Assembly: GCA_004026145.2 (NCBI GenBank)
Contig: SWLE01000367.1
Span: 54,009-118,008, forward strand
Reading direction: 5' to 3'
DNA length: 64,000 nucleotides
DNA from: Takifugu bimaculatus
Lineage: Eukaryota; Chordata; Actinopteri; Tetraodontiformes; Tetraodontidae
The translations under genes and the position numbers were made by a program. Positions 32,501 to 40,728 of this stretch are shown piece after piece. Numbering within the stretch: position 1 is the stretch's first letter; every line of letters begins with the position of its first letter. The notes beneath the pieces were generated by a model, which was not told where the DNA came from, ran no database searches, and saw only the letters and a program-made list of their open reading frames with translations.

Positions 32501-35500
32501 GATCTTGGTTTTTCAGCTCTTGCTCTTTTCTACGATATAGTTCAACCTGGTGAGCAATGTGATCAATGTAAACACTCTTAATCATGTTCCCAAGACCAAC
32601 CACCTCTGCTATTTTACTACGCACCGGCAATGGCAATCCCTTCTGAATTTTAGCTTGAATGATAGACTGCTCCATTTGATTAGCATCGGGATCATTGCCT
32701 GTGACATTACGCCAAGTTTGTAGAGCTCTTGAAACGTAGGCTCTCGGATTTTCTTGTTCACCCAATGGTTCAATGAGGATATTATCAGGATGTATGTTAG
32801 TTGGAAACGCGTCTTTCAGCGCCCCCCAAAACTGACCTCTGTGAGCAGAAAACAGTTCAGCATCATTTACTGCAGTTGCCATGAACCGAGGCATGCCAGC
32901 CTTCTGCAAAAGGTCTTCCATAGAAGACACACCAATGAGATTAGCTAGGAGCCTTTTAATGTCTCCAACAGCAGGTTGTGTTCCAATCAAAAGTTCCTCC
33001 AGTTTTGAAATCCAGGGGTGTGCCCCTTCCTGTAGGATAGGTAGCTTCTCTAATATATCTGACATATCGGAGTTCTGCCAAGGTTTATACTCAAGACTTT
33101 GACCACGAACAACAACAGGGAGCATTTTGTTAGCAGAGCTGTCTTTCTTTGAACGCAAGGCGTCGTCAGAAGTGATCAGCCTTGAAAGCCTCCCCTTCTT
33201 TAACGACTTACGCCGTTTTTCCATATCTTCCAATTTTCTTTCTAACATCTTTTGAGCTTCTGGAGTTCCCGTCAAGCTAATGTCTAAACGACACTGTTCG
33301 ATACCCCTTTCGAGATTTCTCAAAGAACGTTGTCTTTCCTCAGAGGAAGAACAATTGCCGTCTGAGTCTTCATCAGTGTCTGACCCTGAGCTGTCATCGG
33401 TCAGATCTTGACCAGACTTAACTTTCTTTTTAGATTCATTACCCCTCTTTTCAGCTTTAGCCAACACACGCTTAACGGCGGGATCATAGCCACCTATGGC
33501 TTCATCCGTACCGCTCTCATCATCATCCTCCAGAAGCAGTGTGTTGTAAACATCATCTCGTGTTTTTCTTGATTTAGATTTTGGGGTTGTCGGATAAATG
33601 TGTATGACTGTTTTTGCCTTTCCCTTTTCAACAGTTTGGTTGTGATCATCTTTAATGTTGTACTTGCCTTTCTGGCTGAGTACGGGAAGTTGTGGATAGA
33701 TGTCAGTGTATTCAGTTTCTGTCTCATACGGTGCAGGGGTTGTTACAGGAGCCGTATGAGAGAAAGGAGTATTAATCTTTTCCACAAGCGCCGCTGTTTG
33801 TTTTGCGGTTCTTTCAATAATTTCTTTAGCTATTCTGTTTTTCTTTTTTGCAGCCAATCTCAACTTCTGTCCCTCCTGTTCAAAAAGTTGCAACATTGCG
33901 AGTTCAGTCTGTCTTTTTTCTGCACGAGACTTTCCCCTTTTTCCTTTTTTCTCATTTGCTTTATAGGCGGTAACAAGTGTACAGATTGTTTGAATCACAT
34001 CAGGGTTGAGGGTACCTTCAACCGGCCAAGGTTGTTCAATATCTGGCCAACGCTTGTTCCATTTCTTTGAGGCCTCTGGTAGGCCTTTAATAAGGGGATT
34101 GTTTTTCTGCACCACCTCAATTGGGGTCATGCGTTTAACCGCTTTACTCTCCACTTTTGACATTTTGCTGTAGCAGTTGTCTTAGGAAAGTACGGTATAT
34201 CAATTTCAAACCTTAATATGTAAATGCTTTGTTTATTTCACTTTAATGTTTAATTTAAATGCAAAACTATTAATTGTTTAACTGAAAAATACAAAAAGAA
34301 ATAAATTCAATTAATATAGGAATCTAGAAATATAAAAACATGAAAGGAAACAGCAAAGCAGAATTATAGTAAAGAATTAATAAAGAAGAGTGTGTAAATA
34401 AAATTAAAAGGTTGAAGAAATTTATAAATTCCTTATAACTTTCAAACAAATCTGATCTGACTCTAAACCTGTCCAAATGATCTGCAAAACAATCGCTGTA
34501 GATGTTTGTCCAAACAATTATGGTGTGTGTGTATATAAAATTTCACTGGCCTTAGTGCAAGACCGTTATGTCGCCTCCGGCAGATCAATTCCTCCTCTCG
34601 TCTGTCCCTACTGGAGTCAAGTTCAGGTGCATCAAAAGTGTAAAAAGGAAACAGAAAAAATTCAATAATTCATGAACTGTCAAACTCCTTCAACAAAATA
34701 AAAAGTGCACAATTCTTGAACACTATCATAAATTGTCAACAAACTTCTAATTAATGTATTATTATCATTGTTTTTATCAAATTATTGTTATTTTTAATGT
34801 TATTGTTATGATAAACAATCATCAACAGCAAACAATCATTTAACAATCATTCATAAACAGTAATCAGCCAAGTAGATAAACCTGTTGCATTTATGCCCCA
34901 GCATATCTCTTCTTAAATTCCAACACACATCAAACAATCAAACTCTGATCAATAAAGGAGAGAGAAAATGTGCGCACCATTTCTTCTCCTGATGAAAGCT
35001 GTCACTTCAGAAAGTGACAGAGGGTTGAGTGGGGAGGGACTCTCCGCATCACCCCTAGGGGGAGCCAACTAGCTCCACCCCTTGAAGTCGAGAACCCCTT
35101 CCTGTTCACTTCCGATAGTCGGAGAGTGAACATCCGTTCTCGCCAGCTCCAAGCTAGCCACTGGTTGCAGGCCCAACACACAGCTGCAGACTGTGAGCCA
35201 CACCGAGATCCAAAGGATCCAAATCAACCAACAGCGAATATGAATAATTTTTCAAAATCAATATAAGTAAAGTTCTTCAGAGATATTACACAAACATAGA
35301 AATCCGCAAGAACAAACTTCTATATTTCTCAACTTTTCTTTGTTCACCACTACTTCAGCATGTATGTATATGTGAGTGTGTGTGTGTGTGTGTATGTATG
35401 AGGACCTTGCGGTCCTGCTGGATCACACCCAGTTTCCTTGTCTCAGCACAGAATTATATGATATTCTTCACTACCAGGACCACCCTTAGGTCCTCATCAA

Positions 35501-38271
35501 ACTTCAGATAAAATCTCAATCAATCTATCTGAGGTACAAAAAGATTTTTCCTTTCTTTCTTAGAGTTTCAATCAATTACCCAATTTTTGACAACAACTAT
35601 GGTAACATCCCCCAAAAGTCACTTTAAACAAAGAGAGAGAGAGAAAGAGAGAGACGAACAGAACACAGAATCGACTCACGCACACACAGGCGCCACACAC
35701 ACACAATCTGCACATGCAGATTTATCCTATTTAGACGTCCCGGCGCCGCTGCCGTAAACCACAGTTTGTTTCTCGCGACTGTCCGCACTAAATTTACCAC
35801 CCTGAAAAGTGGGCCCCTGACCGTAAAAGAGTGTCTTCAAACGCACTCGTCAGCCACGTCAGAGAGGACACCCCCGACCCGGAGATAACCCCAGTTTTCC
35901 AATCCCTCAAGAGAGAGAAACCGGCCTGTGTGCTCCGAAAGGAAACACAGGACTTAGGGCAAATTGTCCTGAACCCGCGGCTTTTTAACACTTTAACATC
36001 ATTTCCTGGCCGTAACCTGACACATTCCTAGTGTCCACGCGCTCTGTCGCCAACCCTGTACATAACACAGTGTACAGACCGAATAAAGTAAATTCAGAAT
36101 CAGCTGTCCTTTTTAGCTGAAATGAGCCGTGTAATAAACCTCATGGCCTGTCTCTCCTCCAGAGCCACTACTTCAGTCTTTCACAAAACATAAAACAAAA
36201 GGTCAAATTGAAAAATTTAGAAGAAGTATTCCCCAACATCAACACAAAAATGTACATCCACACTAATTATCTTTACGGTGTGTCTAAATTACTCCCCAAA
36301 AGCTTAATTGAACCAACTATCACCCCAATGTGTGGAAAGTGTGTACTTTACTTGCCAGCTTGGAGCGGAAGTTGGTCCGAGGAGGCAGATGGAGAAGACG
36401 ACAGCCACAACCGATCCTGTTTGTGACGCCAATTTTGTTGTGAATCTTCTCTGGTGGTAGCCGAGATGTGTTGATGAGGAAGGAATCTTTGCAGACACCG
36501 ACTTGGTTATCAAAGATGTTTATTGGAGAGAACAGTCAGGCATCAATCGAACACTGCAGTTTGTCCGAGGGAGGTTTCGCGGTCCTGATGGTGAAGAACT
36601 CCGAGGTGTCTTCATCGTCACCTCCTTCTTATACAGTCGAGTAAACACATTCTTTACTGATGACCTCACGCTGTACAATATGGCCAACCCAATGGTATAG
36701 CGTTCAGTTATTACCAAAAAAGGGAATACTTGAAGATGCTTCATGCTACACATCCTCATATGGAGGACAACCAGGGGCCCACAGGCTCCAGTGTCATCTT
36801 TTAGCATCTCCTCTTACATAAAGGAGGAAGACACCGGACACACATGTGGAGGATGTCCTAATATGGTGCTTAGGTTGGCTGTTAAACACATTAAGGCCTT
36901 ACAGACGTAAAGCCTGCATAGAACGGGTCAGATACTACAGTAGCTCAGAGCCCAATCAGGAAATCATTGGCTACATCAAGAGGAAGATTGGAGAGAATCT
37001 GTCCTCAGAGAGAATCATCAACCTGTTCCACTGTCTGAACGAGCTGAACGATAGTTCACTGGTCCAGGAGGTTCAACAGAACCTCAGATACAGAAGACTG
37101 ACAACAGAAAGGCTCTCCTCTGCTCAGTGGTCAGCTCTTGGCTTCATGTTACTGTCCTCAGGACAAGACCTGGAGATGTTTGACCTGAAGAAATACTCTG
37201 CTTCAGAGTGGGTTCTTCTGAGGCTGCTGCCAGTGGTCACAGCCTGCAGAAAAGCCCTGTAAGTGTTCTGCAGGTGTTCTGCAGGTGCCTGCAGGTGTCT
37301 GCAGGTGTTCTGCAGGTGTTCTGCAGGTGTTCTGCAGGTGTCTGCAGGTGTTCTGCAGGTGTCTGCAGGTGTTCTTCAGGTGTCTTCAGGTGTTCTGCAT
37401 GTGTTCTACAGGTGTTCTACAGGTGTTCTTCAGGTGTCTGTAGGTGTTCTGCAGGTGTTCCGCAGGTGTTCAGCAGGTGTTCTGCAGGTGTCTGCAGGTG
37501 TTCTGCAGGTGTTCTGCAGGTGTTCAGCAGGTGTCAGCAGGTGTTCTACAGGTGTCTGCAGGTGTTCTGCAGGTGTTCCGCAGGTGTTCAGCAGGTGTCT
37601 GCAGGTGTTCTGCAGGTGTTCTGCAGGTGTCTGCAGGTGTTCTGCAGGTGTCTGCAGGTGTCTGCAGGTGTTCAGCAACACGCATCACATCTGGCAGCGT
37701 TTTAGGCAGTCGCAGTAGTTACTCCAAGAACTGATTTCATTCCGTATCATTGCACCTTCCGTCCTCATAAAGGTCAACTAAAGAAATAAGCCTGCGTCCC
37801 TGATTGTGCAGGAGAGAACCAGAAGGATTTCCTGCTTTCTTCTTCTTTTCTTTTTTCAGGTTGAGTCACTGCAATCTGAGGGAGAGGAGTTGTGAAGCTC
37901 TGTCCCCCGTCCTCAGTGCCTCCTCCTCTAGTCTGCTAGAGCTGGACCTGAGGGACAATGACCTGAGGGATTCAGGGCTGAACAAGCTCTCTGTTGGTCT
38001 GAGGAGTCCAAACTGCCGGCTGGAGATCCTCAGGTTAGTACTCCTTATCAGCATCATCAGTTTTTCTAAATGGCAGCTTGAAATGTTGGTTATCTTCCAA
38101 AAAGAGGAAATATCTTTACCAAAAATGCCGACCAGCCGACCACTGTTCACTCCCACAGCTTTTAAAATGACTTAGTCTGGTTCTGTTTCCTGTGCTTCGC
38201 TCCCCAGTGAGGTCCAGGCCCCGACACACAACCCAGAACTTTGCATAAATGAGCTGTTAATTAGTGAGCAA

Positions 38272-38310
<39 letters not shown>

Positions 38311-40617
38311 GGTGGATGTGCTTGCATGCAGGTTATCGGGCTGTCTCATCACAGCAGAAGGATGTTCTTCTCTGGCCTCAGCGTTGAGGTCCAACCCAAC
38401 CCATTTAAAAGAACTGGACCTGAGCTTCAACCATCCTGGAGATGTTGGAACGAAGCAGCTCTCTGCTGTTCTGGAGGATCCAGAGTTGAGCCTGGAGGTT
38501 CTCAGGTAGATGCAAACACCCTCCCTAAAATGAAGACCTGATACTATTTATTGATGAGCGATGTACATCTACATCCTGGTTGTTCAGTCCACACTGAAAA
38601 ACAAGAGAGGAGACGGGAAAGCTCCACAATGGAGTCCAGAGAGCTGTGAGATGATTCCAATTCTGGCAAAGCTGGCATTTGAACAACTGCAGAAAGGCAA
38701 TGTGATCTTCTACGAGTCCGATCTAAGAGACTGTGGCATCACCGTCAGGTCGGCTGATGCCTACTCAGGAGTGTTCACGCAGATGTTCAGAAGGGAGCGA
38801 GGACTGTTCAAGGAGGAGGTGTTCTGCTTTGTCCATCTGAGTGTTCAGGAGTGTCTCGCTGCTCTTCATGCACATTTGACATTCACCAAGTTTGGCACCA
38901 ACATACTGTCAGAAAAACCAACCTTATTACGTTATTTACGCTCTAAACTGACCAACACCAAAATCAAACAGGCTGATTTTTACCAGTGTGCGGTGGACGA
39001 GGCCTTGCAAAATGAAAAAGGACACCTGGACCTGTTCCTGCGGTTCCTTTTGGGTCTTTCTCTGCCGACCAATCAGGTTCTTCTACGAGGTCTAATTAAC
39101 GGTGAAGGCAGCTCAGAGCCCAATCAGGAAATCATTGGCTACATCAAGGAGAAGATTGGAGAGAATCTGTCCTCAGAGAGAATCATCAACCTGTTCCACT
39201 GTCTGAACGAGCTGAACGATAGTTCACTGGTCCAGGAGGTTCAACAGAACCTCAGATCCGGAAGATTGAGAAGAGAAAGTCTCTCCTCTGCTCAGTGGTC
39301 AGCTCTTGGCTTCATATTACTGTCCTCAGGACAAGACCTGGAGATGTTTGACCTGAAGAAATACTCTGCTTCAGAGTGGGTTCTTCTGAGGCTGCTGCCA
39401 GTGGTCACAGCCTGCAGAAAAGCCCTGTAAGTGTTCTGAAGGTGTCTGAAGGTGTTCTGCAGGTGTCTGCAAGTGTCTGCAGGTGTTCTGCAGGTGTTCT
39501 GCATGTGTCTGCAGGTGTCTGCAGGTGTTCTGCAGGTGTCTGCAGGTGTTCTGCAGGTGTTCTGCATGTGTCTGCAGGTGTTCTGCAGGTGTTCTGCAGG
39601 TGTTCTGCAGGTGTCTGCAGGTGTCTGCAGGTGTCTGCAGGTGTTCTGCAGGTGTCTGCAGGTGTCTGCTGGTGTCTGCAGGTGTTCTGCAGGTGTCTGC
39701 AGGTGTCTGCAGGTGTCTGCAGGTGTCTGCATGTGTCTGCAGGTGTCTGCAGGTGTCTGCAGGTGTTCTGCATGTGTCGGCAGGTGTCTGCAGGTGTCTG
39801 CAGGTGTCTGCAGGTGTTCTGCAGGTGTCTGTAGGTGTTCTGCAGGTGTCTGCAGGTGTCTGCAGGTGTCTGCAGGTGTTCTGCAGGTGTCTGCGGGTGT
39901 CTGCGGGTGTCTGCGGGTGTCTGCAGGTGTCTGCAGGTGTCTGCAGGTGTCTGCAGGTGTCTGCAGGTGTTCAGCAACACGCATCACATCTGGCAGCGTT
40001 TTAGGCAGTCGCAGTAGTTACTCCAAGAACTGATTTCATTCCGTATCATTGCACCTTCCGTCCTCATAAAGGTCAACTAAAGAAATAAGCCTGCGTCCCT
40101 GATTGTGCAGGAGAGAACCAGAAGGATTTCCTGCTTTCTTCTTCTTTTCTTTTTTCAGGTTGAGTCACTGCAATCTGAGGGAGAGGAGTTGTGAAGCTCT
40201 GTCCCCCGTCCTCAGCGCCTCCTCCTCTAGTCTGCTAGAGCTGGACCTGAGTGACAATGAGCTGAGGGATTCAGGGCTGAACAAGCTCTCTGTTGGTCTG
40301 AAGAGTCCAAACTGCCGGCTGGAGATCCTCAGGTTAGTGCTCCTTATCAGCATCATCAGTATTTCTAAATGGCAGCTTGAAATTTTGGTTATCTTCCAAA
40401 AAGAGGAAATATCTTTACCAAAAATGCCGACCAGCCGACCACTGTTCACTCCCACAGCTTTTAAAATGACTTAGTCTGGTTCTGGTTCCTGTGCTTCGCT
40501 CCCCAGTCAGGTCCAGGCCCCGACACACGACCCAGAACTTTGCATAAATGAGCTGTTAATTAGTGAGGAATGTGTGTGTGTGTGTGTGTGTGTGTGTTTG
40601 TGGTGGTTGTGTGTGTG

Positions 40618-40649
<32 letters not shown>

Positions 40650-40652
40650 TGC

Positions 40653-40728
<76 letters not shown>

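Larger units (their letters stand above)
30369..36939 (-). mobile_element. endogenous retrovirus, 6.57 kb, pol deleted
   Basis: Two near-identical LTRs (30369-30873, 505 bp; 36436-36939, 504 bp) with TG...CA ends and a perfect 4-bp host duplication GTAG (30365-30368 and 36940-36943). The coding strand is minus, so the right LTR is the 5' one. Order: 5' LTR, primer-binding-like site, about 2.3 kb leader, gag, env tail, polypurine tract, 3' LTR. The whole pro-pol region, most of env and the nucleocapsid zinc knuckle are missing. By eye the LTRs differ by seven substitutions and one indel. The 4-bp duplication and gag type suggest a gamma/epsilon-like fish retrovirus. It lies antisense to the NLR gene and cannot replicate on its own. 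Confidence 0.92.
29817..37258 (+). pseudogene. displaced NACHT 3' piece, unit C module 2, split by endogenous retrovirus
   Basis: Two parts, 29817-30368 and 36940-37258, are homologous to the last about 870 nt of the NACHT exon. They are separated by the retroviral insertion with GTAG duplicated on both sides. It starts at the same chimeric junction as the pieces at 143 and 38557 and has no acceptor. An indel in an A run gives a stop at 30176-30178. The donor CT|GTAAGT at 37259 is intact. Confidence 0.85.

Noticed and set aside
36846..37262. Frame that runs from the retroviral LTR into the NACHT piece
   Set aside because: A chance in-frame join; the LTR promoter points the other way and no acceptor or start supports it.
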